NCBI GenBank assembly: GCA_949292905.1
Contig: CASFAV010000004.1
Span: forward strand, 124,001 to 188,000
Direction of reading: 5' to 3'
Source of the DNA: an uncultured Eubacteriales bacterium
Lineage (GTDB): Bacteria; Bacillota; Clostridia; Christensenellales; DTU072
DNA: 64,000 bases
Shown piece by piece: positions 9,445-19,500 of this stretch (position 1 is the first letter of the stretch; the number at the start of each line of letters is the position of its first letter). Position numbers and translations under genes: made by a program. Below the pieces are notes generated by a model. That model did no database searches. It was not told the DNA's origin and saw only the letters and a program-made list of their open reading frames with translations.

Positions 9445-10176
9445 TCAGTTAAGAGTCAAGCTCGAAGTAGGTACCGTAAAGTCCTCAATGCCGTCGGATA
9501 TCGACGCGCTTTGGATATTTACGGTGCCCGAAACGCCGGAAACGGTTACCGGCAAAGAAATCAGGTTACAATCGCCGCTCAAAGCTTCCGCCCCGTCGGA
9601 AGAGTAGAGCACCACTCTCAACGCGGTGGAAGAATTGCGCTTTACCGAGAATTTCCAGTTACCCGTATAAAGTATGCTGACTTCTCCCGGCACGGTGGCG
9701 CCTCCGGTGGCGGCGATATCGAAAGCTATCGCGTACACGCCTTTCTCCACCCCTTGCACTCCGCTTGCCGCTACCGTGAGCGTGCGCTGGGAGCCCGTGC
9801 CTTCGGCGCTCAGTTTAAGCCTGAACGACGTGCGCACGCCTTCCGCCGAAATGACGCGGTAGTTGAATTGCGTGCTCACGCCTTTATACGTAACGGTTAG
9901 CGTCGCGTTCACCGCGCTCGCCGAAGTATTCAGTCCGCTGACCATATCCGGCGTTATCGGAACGAATTGCGTGGAGCCGTCAGCGTAAGTCACGAATATC
10001 CGCGCCCCGGAAAGATCGGCTATCTCGTCCAGCACGTAGCTCTCTTTGAAAGAGCCGTCGACGATCTCTATTTTGGTCACCGTTTTTTCCTCGGTCTGCG
10101 CGCAGGCGACGAGCGCCGTAAGCGCCATGACGAGCGCGAGCGCGAACGCCGCCGTTTTCAATATTTTATTCCTCAT
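9445..10176 (-). CDS. Lipoprotein with Ig-like and cohesin-like domains
   Basis: The 243-residue protein begins with a lipoprotein signal (hydrophobic residues 8-24, lipobox LVAC with Cys25). Residues ~34-110 form a bacterial Ig-like domain of the type repeated in the neighbouring protease (EIVDGSFKESYVLDE, TVTYKGVSTQFNYRV). Residues ~117-240 read like a cohesin: a strand GVYAIAFDIAATGG, then STALRVVLYSSDGAEALSGD, an ISLPVTVSG strand and a terminal NIQSASISDG. The pattern of an early strand, xxVxxYSSxGxxLxGD and a final AxxSDG strand is characteristic of type I cohesins. The gene overlaps the end of the dockerin protease by 11 bases, with its SD (GGGGAGGAAGG) inside that gene. I infer a membrane-anchored receptor for the dockerin; the cohesin call is by eye and needs profile confirmation. 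Confidence 0.65.
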   Translation of the reverse strand: MRNKILKTAAFALALVMALTALVACAQTEEKTVTKIEIVDGSFKESYVLDEIADLSGARIFVTYADGSTQFVPITPDMVSGLNTSASAVNATLTVTYKGVSTQFNYRVISAEGVRTSFRLKLSAEGTGSQRTLTVAASGVQGVEKGVYAIAFDIAATGGATVPGEVSILYTGNWKFSVKRNSSTALRVVLYSSDGAEALSGDCNLISLPVTVSGVSGTVNIQSASISDGIEDFTVPTSSLTLN

Positions 10177-13100
10177 CTTCGCCTTCCTCCCCGTCCTGTT
10201 TGCCGCCTCCGGGTCTCACGTCGCTGACGAAGTTTCTCGCCGCCTCGTTGAGCGGAGCGTTCGCGGGTTGCTCGCCCGAAACTTTACGCGCCCAATTGAC
10301 GAGATCGGTGAGTTTCACCTTGCCGTCGCCGTCGTAGTCCGCCACGGCTCCCGCTTCGGAAGAAGCTATCATATCCGCTACGGCGCTCACGTCAGCGGCG
10401 TCGATGTTGCCGTCGCCGTTCAGATCGCCTTTAAGATAAACGGTGAATACGAAAACTTCCGTACCCTCCGAATTCGCGAATACCACCCTGTCGTAGCTGC
10501 GGACGGAGCGCGGCTCCTCCGCCTCCTTTCCCGCCGAGTCGACATATCTTAGCGTAAGATAGCTTACGCGAAGGGTGAACAACACCTCTATCTCCGCGCT
10601 CGACACGGCGCGTTCCGCGTATATCTCGCGGCTTGTCGCGTTCACCGATATGCCTTCGGCGGATCTTACCGTGAGCGCGGAATCCGCGCTGTACACCGTG
10701 ATATAGAAGCTCGCCGTGGCGTCGCCCGTACCGAGAGTCACTTTCTTCCCGATGCCCGCTACGAGCGTGCTGTACGCGACGGGTACGTTGAGCGGGACGT
10801 CCAGATCGACGTAGGTAACGCTCTGTCCGCTCGTGTAAGCGACGGTGACGGAAGCCCCCTTCCAGTTGATAACGTCGCCGTATCCGTAAGTAGTTACGGT
10901 GGGCGAGGAATTGAGCTTTACCGCCTTTATGGAGTCGATGACCTTCACTTTCGTCTGCACGGTATACACGGCGCCGTTATACTCGTAGCTGACCGTCACG
11001 GTCTGCGTTCCTATCTTATATGCGTCGTAATCCGTGGTATACGAGCCGGACGCGAGCGTGGTAACGCTTCCTTTGGCGTAATGGGCGCGCACCTTGAGCG
11101 ACAAAGCTTCTCCGTAATTATATTCGAGCTTGCTCTCCGCAAGCACCGTGAGCGAAATAACGTAATCGGGTATCGAACAATATCCCTGCCACGCCACCGT
11201 TTCTACACCGTAGCCGAAGTAATATACGGTTATATAAGTGTTCGAACCGATGGCGGAGGACGCGAGCTCCGGCGTATAACGGAATTCCGCGTCGTTGTAA
11301 TTCAACGGTATTTCCGCTCCGAATTTCGTCCGCACGATATAAGAGGAAGTCGGGTCGAAGCTTTCGCCCAGTTTATAAGCGGTACGCGGCGGGGTAATAC
11401 AGACTATCGAAGCGAATTCGTCTTTAACGGTGAGAGTGAAGCGTACCGTCTTGCCATCGTAAACGACTTTGACGGCATGCGCGCCGAGCGTATCCGCTTT
11501 ATTGCCGGTAATGACGTACTCATCGCGCGAAAGTAGCACCCTGCCCGCGTATGCCATCACGGCGTAGACGTCGGGATAATAGTATCCGTCGGGCGAATAA
11601 ACCGTTTCCGCGTCGGGGATACTCTCCAATCGGAGACAATAATCGTAGACGGTCACTTCCGCGGTGACGACGTGCGAATAATACCTTGCGCTGTAAACGA
11701 CCGTACCCACGGCGTTGTCGTCGTAATAAGCTTCGTGCGGCACGATCCCGGAAATAACGCTACCGTCCGCGTAAGTCACTTGCAACGTAAGCGAGATCTG
11801 CGCGCCGTAACGGTAGCTTTCTTCGTGTTCGTCGAAAACTATCCCCGTTATGACTTCCGTTCCGCACATCGTCAAAGTGGCGGAATAAAGTTCTGTTTCC
11901 GTCAGCGTCACGCCGCCGTCCGCCTGCGGCTCCTGTTTCGCAACGTAAATTTTGAGCTCGGCCTGTCTTTCGGTAAGATCGTTCGTGTCGAATGCCGCTA
12001 AGGAACCGTATTCCGTCAGAGCGTAACGTATATTGCCGCTCTCCCCTACCGTTATCGCGCCGTCGGGATTGATGAGCGCGACCACGAGTCCGTTCGAGCC
12101 GCCCTTTTCGAAGTAATACACCCCCTCTTTATCGCCTTCCGTGCCGCTCAGAGAAAGTTCCGACGAAACCGTGACCTCGACTTCCGCCGAACACGTCAGC
12201 TTTTCCCCGTTGAGCGTTTCCGTATAAGCTATCTCAAGGATATGTATCCCTATGCGGAAGGAGTTCAGCGAATATGCGGATTCGCCTTCCGCGGCTTCGG
12301 TGTGCAGATCTTTGACAGAGCAGTCGCCGAGTTCCACCGTTTTCTGTCTGCCGCTCCTCATAGTCAACGCGACGCTTTCGCGCATATCGAGCGTTTCGCC
12401 GTAAAAGTATTTCGTTTTGACCGGTTCGTACTTCACCGACACGGCGTAATCCAGCACCGTTATTTCGAATTCCACGGAAACTCTCGTTCCCCATGAATCG
12501 GTATAAGTATAAGCAACTATCTGCATCCCGGTGACTTCGGAGTCGTAACCGCTAAAACCGGACATAACGAAGCTCAATCCTTCATCGCGCTTGCCGCTTG
12601 CGTACAGCACGTCGAATTTGCCGCTGGCGGAAAGCAGCTCCGTCCCGTAAAGATATTCGGACTCGGGAGCCGTCTTGACGTCTATAGCCAATACGTAATC
12701 GTAAACGGTGACGTAAAAGCTCGCCGTCTGTCCGAGATAGCTTACTTTCACATCCTGTCTTACGCTGGAAACGTCCGTATTATCGTAACCGGATACCATC
12801 CCTTCTTCTATCGCGACGGTTTCGGTGTGCGAGCCTATCGTGACCGTCAGCGAATAGCGCGTGAGATCGAGCGGCTCGCCGTAACGGTAAGGAGAATCGT
12901 CCTTCGTCTCGACCGTGAGCGACACCTCGCTCGACGCCACCACGTATATCGTACATTCGGCGCTGTAACCGCCCAGAGTGGCGGTGATCACGGCGGAGCT
13001 TCCCGCCGCGCCGACAGCTTTCACGTTACCGTGCGCGTCCACGGTCACTACGGAGTCGTCGCTCGAGCTATACCCGATATCGCCTACATATTCGGCGCCT

Positions 13101-16100
13101 TCGGGAACCGAAACTGCACAAATCGTTATTTCAAAGCCTTCCGGAATATGTCTTTCCGTTTCGGGGAATTCTATCCCCGTAAGCGTAAGCGAACGTTTCA
13201 CTTCCACGGTGAACGTGTACGGAGTCACCTGCGAGCCGTGGGCGCGCACCGTGACCGTAACGACGCCTTCCTTGAGCCCCGTGAGCGTCGCCGCGGAATA
13301 TCCGTCGGAAACGACGGAGAGCACCGAAGGATCGCTCACCGTAAACAGCATCCTCGCGTAAGTGGCGTTGAGAGGTTCGTAGTTCACGCGAAGCGCGACG
13401 CTTTCTTTCACGCCGATCGTGAAAGGAGCTTCCTGCGCTTCGCCCACGTTGACGGAGCTTATCTCCGTCACCGAGGTATAAGAGGGATATATGAGATTGG
13501 GAATACCGGTATTGGTCTCGTAATCGGGATCGCCGGTGCCTTTGAATTCCACCACGCCGTCAGCTCTCAGAAAAACGCTGTGGCTGCTTCCGCCCGCAAG
13601 ATCTATTATATCGTAAAGTCCGGACACGAAGCATTGTCCGAAGGTATTGTCGCCTGCCGCCGCTACCGTTCCGTCCGCCTTCAAGCCGAGCAGATGATCG
13701 GTCCCCGCGGCTATTTTGACTACCTTCCAATCGCTTACCGCGTCGGAAGCGAAATTGCCGATGACTTCCACGCTGCCGTCTTCGTAGAGTACGGCGGTGA
13801 AGCCGTTACCACAGGCTACCGCTTGAGCCCCGGTGACGTTACCTACGTTACATTCGCCGTGATCGTTGCTTCCCGCGGCGACTACCGTCCCGTCCGAACG
13901 CACGCCCGCAACGTGCTTTTCGCTCGCCGCTATCGTAACGATATCGCTCCAGGAGCCCACCTCGCATTGTCCGTCGTCGTTGAGCCCCGCGGCTATCACG
14001 GTACCGTCCGCGCGCAGTCCGTAGGACACGTATCTGCCGGCGGCGACCGCTTTGACGTCGCTCCATGCCGACACGTTCGTTTCGCCGTACACGTTGTCGC
14101 CGTACGCCGCTACCGTCAGATCGGAATACGCGACAAGAATATGAGAGTATCCCGCCGCCGCGGCAACCGCGCCCGTATCGTCGCGCGCCGCCCATTGTCC
14201 GTCCGTTCTCGACCCGGAGACCTGTACTTCTCCCGTTTTCTTGATGCCCACCGTGGTATGCGCGGAAGCATAAACGGAAGCCGCCATCTCCGTTTTGGTA
14301 TTCAGTACTGTCTCCCACGAAGTGCCGTCGTCGGTCACGGCTACGGATACCGGCAACGCGTCGTCGCCGTCCGCGTCGGTGATCGTCAATATCGCTTCCG
14401 CGGGACGAGCGTCGCCCGAGAATACGCCGCTGACGAAAATGCCGCTGACGTAATTGCCTTTGTCGGAGTAAACGAATTTGCTTAAAAACGTGCGTTCGCC
14501 GCTCGCGTAAGCGGTCACGAATTCCGAGCGTTTAAGAGTATTCTCGACGAGGATGTCGCCGTTTTCGTCCGCAAGCGCCACCTTGAGCGAACCGAGATAA
14601 TCGACGTTTATGTCGCCGAAAACGATTTCGGCGGCTACGCCCGCGTACTCGGTATTATTGACTACGGCAGCCGTCGAGACGGATACCTTATCGTCGAAAT
14701 AGCCGTCGGCAACCGTCTCCGCTCCCGCTATCTGCACCGAGAATTCGATCCCGTCGGCGCTTATTTCGCGCGCGGTGATAACTATCCCGCTGTTTGTCCC
14801 GTCGCTGAAAAAGAGATTGTTGAAATCGTATTTTTTAGTCCCGTCGAGCGTACCTACGCTTCTGAAATGCGCGTTGTTCGGCGAAAGATACGCAAGATCC
14901 ACGTCCGCTTTACTGCGCGAATATCTCACGCTGGCATTCGTTTCCGTACCCGTCATATTGACCGCGGGGCGGAATACGTATACCTCGTCGGCGCGCGTGC
15001 CGGTCCCTTTATAAACGGCGTTCTGATTTCCCGAGGACGAAGAAAAGTTGCTCGGTTCCTTGACTCTGTAAATTATGAGACCGCTTCCGGGTAACGTGGA
15101 ATCGAAGCCCGAGGCTGTGGAACGTCTGTATTCCACCATAAAATATTCGTTGCGCTCCGTGGGTATCCTGAAAGCGAGCACGTCGTTCGTTCCCGCGTTG
15201 GTGACGGGCATAAGCGAATACACGCCGTTTGTGGTGATATCGACTATCTGCGTATCCGATATCCCTCCTATATACTTATCGCGGATATAGGTAAGCATGT
15301 ATTGCGGCGTGTCGTTGTCGAACTGCATTATGTCCCAGTTGCCTACGGGCACGAAATCGTAATTGTAATGGTAAAGATCGGGCGCGCCCAGAACGTGCCC
15401 CATCTCGTGACAGAGTACGCCCGTAGTGAGCGCGGTATCGAAATTGAAGGAATAATCCCCTACTCTGACCGTATTGTTCGCGTCGACGTATACGGGAGAA
15501 GACGGTCTTATCGCTTCGAGGTTCCAGCTGTGCGGCCACAGCAGGCTTCCCCAGGTGGAAGACGACGAGCCGCCCACTATTATCGACAGGCTGTCGAGAT
15601 AGCCGTCGTCGTTTACGTCGAGGTCGGCTCCGCCGAGCGCGAAATAACCTTTGACCGCATTGACCGCGCCAGCGATAAGCTCGCCTTCTATTCCCGCCCG
15701 TCGCGAATCGCCTTCGTCTATGCTGTAATAGCTTCTGTCCTCGGGCGCCGTATATACGAAAACGCTCCCGCCGTTATACGGGAAAACGGAATCTATCGTG
15801 ACGGAATTGTTGCTCATGGCTCTGTAATAGCTCCTGAGCGAACCGGAATCGGCGTTGAGCATGGTGTCGAGGGTGGCGCTCGGAGTATGCGTCTCGCCGG
15901 CGAACCGTATGTAAATAACGAGATTGACTATCGAGCCCGCATTACCCGCGAGCGGAGGTTCGATATATATTTCGTCGGACGTCGGCGTATAATCGGTATA
16001 AAGATCGGGATTATTCTCGAGATCCACGTCGTTTACGGTCATTTTCGCTACGCTCGCCACCGTTTCCGCGTCCGCAGCGTAGCTGACTCCGCCCGCAACC

Positions 16101-16417
16101 GGTCTACCGTTCGCGTTGACGGCGTACTCGAGAGTAGCCGCGCCGTTGTCGCGTATGAGAATATATCCGTCCTCATCGTGATAATAACGGAAATCCGCGT
16201 CGCCGCTCTCGTAGAACGCCACCTTTTCGCCGGTATTAAGAGTCATTTCGCGTTCGAAAGTGTAGAAACCGTAATCGTAATTGGGCTGACTGCCCGCAAC
16301 GCCCTCCGGGTCGGAAAGAACGTAAGAGCATACGGCGCACAGCGATATCGCCGCCACGGCGGCGCACGTAAGCAAAACGGTGCGTAGAATTTTCCCTTTT
16401 TTCGTTTTCATCTTCAT
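10166..16417 (-). CDS. Secreted M6-type metalloprotease with RCC1-like repeats, many Ig-like domains and C-terminal dockerin
   Basis: A 2,083-residue exported protein. Residues 1-30 form a signal peptide (KGKILRTVLLTCAAVAAISLC region). The protease domain carries the zinc motif H337-E-M-G-H341 followed by VLGAPDLYHY and the VGNWDIMQ loop, as in M6 (immune inhibitor A-like) peptidases. Residues ~745-960 hold about six or seven RCC1-like blades (repeats of AAGxxHxxxLxxDGTVxAxG). A Big_2-like domain follows, then roughly ten Ig-like domains to about residue 1,990. Residues 1997-2053 form a type I dockerin: GDLNGDGNIDAADVSAVADM and a second Ca loop DYDGDGKVKLTDLVNW. The tail is acidic and contains PANAP. 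I chose ATG 16417 (MKMKTKK) because the promoter excludes further upstream starts; ATG 16411 is an alternative. It is the first gene of a five-gene operon. Confidence 0.88.
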   Translation of the reverse strand: MKMKTKKGKILRTVLLTCAAVAAISLCAVCSYVLSDPEGVAGSQPNYDYGFYTFEREMTLNTGEKVAFYESGDADFRYYHDEDGYILIRDNGAATLEYAVNANGRPVAGGVSYAADAETVASVAKMTVNDVDLENNPDLYTDYTPTSDEIYIEPPLAGNAGSIVNLVIYIRFAGETHTPSATLDTMLNADSGSLRSYYRAMSNNSVTIDSVFPYNGGSVFVYTAPEDRSYYSIDEGDSRRAGIEGELIAGAVNAVKGYFALGGADLDVNDDGYLDSLSIIVGGSSSSTWGSLLWPHSWNLEAIRPSSPVYVDANNTVRVGDYSFNFDTALTTGVLCHEMGHVLGAPDLYHYNYDFVPVGNWDIMQFDNDTPQYMLTYIRDKYIGGISDTQIVDITTNGVYSLMPVTNAGTNDVLAFRIPTERNEYFMVEYRRSTASGFDSTLPGSGLIIYRVKEPSNFSSSSGNQNAVYKGTGTRADEVYVFRPAVNMTGTETNASVRYSRSKADVDLAYLSPNNAHFRSVGTLDGTKKYDFNNLFFSDGTNSGIVITAREISADGIEFSVQIAGAETVADGYFDDKVSVSTAAVVNNTEYAGVAAEIVFGDINVDYLGSLKVALADENGDILVENTLKRSEFVTAYASGERTFLSKFVYSDKGNYVSGIFVSGVFSGDARPAEAILTITDADGDDALPVSVAVTDDGTSWETVLNTKTEMAASVYASAHTTVGIKKTGEVQVSGSRTDGQWAARDDTGAVAAAAGYSHILVAYSDLTVAAYGDNVYGETNVSAWSDVKAVAAGRYVSYGLRADGTVIAAGLNDDGQCEVGSWSDIVTIAASEKHVAGVRSDGTVVAAGSNDHGECNVGNVTGAQAVACGNGFTAVLYEDGSVEVIGNFASDAVSDWKVVKIAAGTDHLLGLKADGTVAAAGDNTFGQCFVSGLYDIIDLAGGSSHSVFLRADGVVEFKGTGDPDYETNTGIPNLIYPSYTSVTEISSVNVGEAQEAPFTIGVKESVALRVNYEPLNATYARMLFTVSDPSVLSVVSDGYSAATLTGLKEGVVTVTVRAHGSQVTPYTFTVEVKRSLTLTGIEFPETERHIPEGFEITICAVSVPEGAEYVGDIGYSSSDDSVVTVDAHGNVKAVGAAGSSAVITATLGGYSAECTIYVVASSEVSLTVETKDDSPYRYGEPLDLTRYSLTVTIGSHTETVAIEEGMVSGYDNTDVSSVRQDVKVSYLGQTASFYVTVYDYVLAIDVKTAPESEYLYGTELLSASGKFDVLYASGKRDEGLSFVMSGFSGYDSEVTGMQIVAYTYTDSWGTRVSVEFEITVLDYAVSVKYEPVKTKYFYGETLDMRESVALTMRSGRQKTVELGDCSVKDLHTEAAEGESAYSLNSFRIGIHILEIAYTETLNGEKLTCSAEVEVTVSSELSLSGTEGDKEGVYYFEKGGSNGLVVALINPDGAITVGESGNIRYALTEYGSLAAFDTNDLTERQAELKIYVAKQEPQADGGVTLTETELYSATLTMCGTEVITGIVFDEHEESYRYGAQISLTLQVTYADGSVISGIVPHEAYYDDNAVGTVVYSARYYSHVVTAEVTVYDYCLRLESIPDAETVYSPDGYYYPDVYAVMAYAGRVLLSRDEYVITGNKADTLGAHAVKVVYDGKTVRFTLTVKDEFASIVCITPPRTAYKLGESFDPTSSYIVRTKFGAEIPLNYNDAEFRYTPELASSAIGSNTYITVYYFGYGVETVAWQGYCSIPDYVISLTVLAESKLEYNYGEALSLKVRAHYAKGSVTTLASGSYTTDYDAYKIGTQTVTVSYEYNGAVYTVQTKVKVIDSIKAVKLNSSPTVTTYGYGDVINWKGASVTVAYTSGQSVTYVDLDVPLNVPVAYSTLVAGIGKKVTLGTGDATASFYITVYSADSALTVRSAEGISVNATSREIYAERAVSSAEIEVLFTLRVSYLTLRYVDSAGKEAEEPRSVRSYDRVVFANSEGTEVFVFTVYLKGDLNGDGNIDAADVSAVADMIASSEAGAVADYDGDGKVKLTDLVNWARKVSGEQPANAPLNEAARNFVSDVRPGGGKQDGEEGEDEE

Positions 16418-16430
16418 TTTACCCTTAAAT

Positions 16431-16459
16431 ATTATATAATATAGAGCTCGACCCGTCAA
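16431..16459 (-). promoter_or_regulatory. Strong sigma-A promoter for the protease-cohesin-GH20 operon
   Basis: Minus strand TTGACG (16459-16454), 17-bp spacer, TATAAT (16436-16431). The predicted start of transcription lies near 16424, only about 7 bases before the first ATG (16417), with AAGGG at the very 5' end of the mRNA. The leader is therefore extremely short. Confidence 0.85.
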
Positions 16460-16498
16460 TACGCTTACGCGTGTGTAAATTGTGAAGAAAAAGGAAAA

Positions 16499-16523
16499 CC
16501 GTCCCCCATTATACGGGGGACGG
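16499..16523 (-). terminator. Rho-independent terminator of the giant lipoprotein gene
   Basis: A perfect 9-bp stem (CCGTCCCCC at 16499-16507 with GGGGGACGG at 16515-16523) and a 7-base loop lie 25 bases after the stop codon at 16549. On the minus strand the stem is followed by TTTTCCTTTTTC. It insulates the giant gene from the operon to its left. Confidence 0.85.
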
Positions 16524-16548
16524 CTTTTTTCGGATTCCGATCGGGACG

Positions 16549-19500
16549 TTATCCTCTGACCACGTCTATGGCGCAGATCAACGTCACGGTCTTGGTGGGA
16601 TCGGACACGTCGAACGGCATCGTGCATACAAGCGTATATCTTCCGTCGACGTTCTGGCTTCCGGTGTTGATAGCCTCGAAGCCTCCGGACAGCAACGTTC
16701 CGTACAATCCGTTCGCGGGATTCCAGGAGGCGCTGTTGTTCTTGGACTTCGTGTAGTATACCTTCGCGTTGTACCACGGCGCCAGATACATCAGGTCGTA
16801 ATCGTAACCGGTGTACGTGGTGGTCGTGAATATTCCCTGCCAGCCTTCGCTGCGTACTTCGACGTTCGGCAGATATTCGGTCACCGAGATCATCGGCAGG
16901 TATCTCAGATCGAACATCGAGTTCTCCGTTACCGTGATGACGGGTACGTTGCTCTGCCTGAACGCGTTATTCGTGTAGGACACCTTATAGCCCGTCGCAG
17001 GCAACTTATAGGAATTATTGTTCTGCGTCGAGTTACCGGTGCTCGGCAGATCGGACGGATACGACCAGCCCTCTCCCATTATCGGACGGATCTCGCCGAA
17101 ACCGTAGGAAGCGGAAGGATTATGCATGTACAATCCGTTGTTAATAAGGTTCTGATACGGGTTGCCGTTGTTACCGGCGCCTGCGTCGATGACTTGCTGA
17201 TAGTCGTACGTGTCGGGGGTGCGGTATACGGTGAATACCACGGTGCCGCCGATGCTGTAACGCGGGCTCGGGTAAGCGCGCATTTCGGTGGCGTCCCACA
17301 GAATGTATCCGGTATATGCCGTGCCGTCGTCGGTGCGGTGTACGCTCGGAGTGCTCGTGACGCCCGTCACGGTGTAATTGCCGGAGCCTGCGTTGTACTC
17401 GAGTCCGAGAGGATAGAGGCTGTTGCCTTCGGAATCCTGCTGATCTCTGTAGTACGGAGTGATTTCGGCGGAATACTGCAGCGGGATCTCTCTGCCGAGC
17501 GAGGAGTTGGTCATTCCCTGCGTCGCGACGGTACCGGAGAAGAGCTGTCTGTAAGTATTCTGCAACGTCACGCTCGTGCCTTCGAGGAGTGAATAAGAGG
17601 TGATCACGGAGTTGTTGACGAGCGTCTTGGCGCTGTCGACGTAGAAGCCCCATTTGACCGTCTGACCGCCCTTGCCGCCGAGAGTCATCGTGGCATACTG
17701 CATCGTGGTGCTTCCGGCGTTCCAGTTGACCGCATCGAAGCTCCACTTCATATAGTTGTCGGAATACGTTCCGCCGCCGCTTACGCCGTCGAACGTGAAC
17801 GAGCCGCCGCCCGGGAAGAAGATATCGTAGATATCGTTCGAGGGCACTCCGGAATTACCGATGCTGCTGTAAGTCGAACGGATCGTCAGCAAGCCGTCAT
17901 TGCTGCCGTTGATCGCGCTCGTTCCGGGCATAAGTATGATCTCGTCCTCGCCGTACTTGTAGTTCTCGAGGAACAAGAGGTCCTCGCCCTTGGCTGTATC
18001 GAGTATCCATTCCTGCGAAACTTGGAACTTGATGGCGTAGCTCTGTCCGTCAAGGTCGATCTGGAAGGCGGATTGATGCGCATCCTCGTTGTAATAGATA
18101 CGTGTACGGTTATTGACGATGTTCGTCCAGTTGGTCTCGAGCAGGAAGGAATACGTGCTGTTGGCGATATCGTACTGCGCCGAAGAATCGGCGTACTCGG
18201 GTCCGACGTAGACGAGCGCTTTCTCGGGCAACAACATGCCTCCCTGACCGATGAACGAATACGGGCTATTGACGTAGTAAGTATCGTAATAGTAATCGCC
18301 GAAGGCAGTGGGATCCTGCCATACCGTGTCTATATTCGCCGCCGTATCGTTAACTCTCAGCCAGGTGATGTAATCGCTGGTGTAGTTGGCGGGATCGTCC
18401 TCGGAGCCGGTACCGTTATAGAACCTCAGTCCCATGATGTACGACTCTTCGCACGGGATATCCTGACGAGCCTGCTGTTGTCCCTCCGCGCCGAGCGCGA
18501 ATCCGGGGATCGTGATATAGAAGCGCGCGTCCTTACCCTTGTGTCCGAGTCCCCTCGCGGAGTCGAGCACGAATTGTATCTTGAGCGCGGATTCCGCTCC
18601 CGTGAATTCTATCTCGGACGACGTAGTATAGATGCTCGCGTCGGCGCCGAGAGTGAACGTGATGTAATACTTCTCGGGATCTCTCGGAATGTTGTCGAAC
18701 ATTACCGTGAACTTGCCTGCGTCGGGATTCGAGGCGGAGTACGCGGGGATGAGATAATCTTCCGCAACGTCCTTGGACACGTCTTCGGAGTCATTGTAAA
18801 GGTACGGCTTGATCTTCGCGTCGGGATCGAGCAGGAGATCGGTAAAGCTCGTCACCGTTCTGTCGTAAACGATGACTTTATAATTGATTTCCTGTTCAAA
18901 CTTGCCGTTGAAGCTTACCGTAGCTTTGACGGAGCTCGTGTCGCTTCCGCGATAAGTGCGTATGACTCTGGAATCGTCCCAAACCACTTTGATGACGTTC
19001 TGCTGATCGGCAGTCGAGAATTTACCGGAAGTCGTGCCGTCGGCGAATACCACGTCGGAACCGCTCTGCGGATAGATCTTCGTCACGTCGTATGCGGCGA
19101 ACGGATCTATTTCGAAGTGCATCGCGACTTTGTCGATACCGTTATAGTCGGTGTCGTAAGCGTAATCGCTCGCGCTCGCGTCGAACAGCGAGGTGATCGT
19201 TCTGTCGAGATAATTGAGTTCTATGACTATTCTCTGAGTGCCGCCGAGCTCGTTACCGATAGTGGCGTACAGCCTGCTCTCGCCGCCCGAATAGTCTATC
19301 GTGCCGTTCTTGTTGCCTCTGCCGTCGAAGGTGGAGAGCGCGTCGGACCTGTCATAGGTCACCAACGAGGAGAATATGATGCCGGAAACGGTATTGATCT
19401 GGACCGCCGAGGAAGTCGTTACCGTCATCTCACTGTCCGCCACTCCCGCGAATACGGGAATATCGGTGAACACGTTCACGCTGTCGGACGTCACGCCGTA

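Noticed and set aside
12827..14485. Plus-strand open frame of 552 codons opposite the M6 protease gene
   Set aside because: Same antisense composition effect. The minus strand has the HExxH protease, RCC1 repeats and dockerin.
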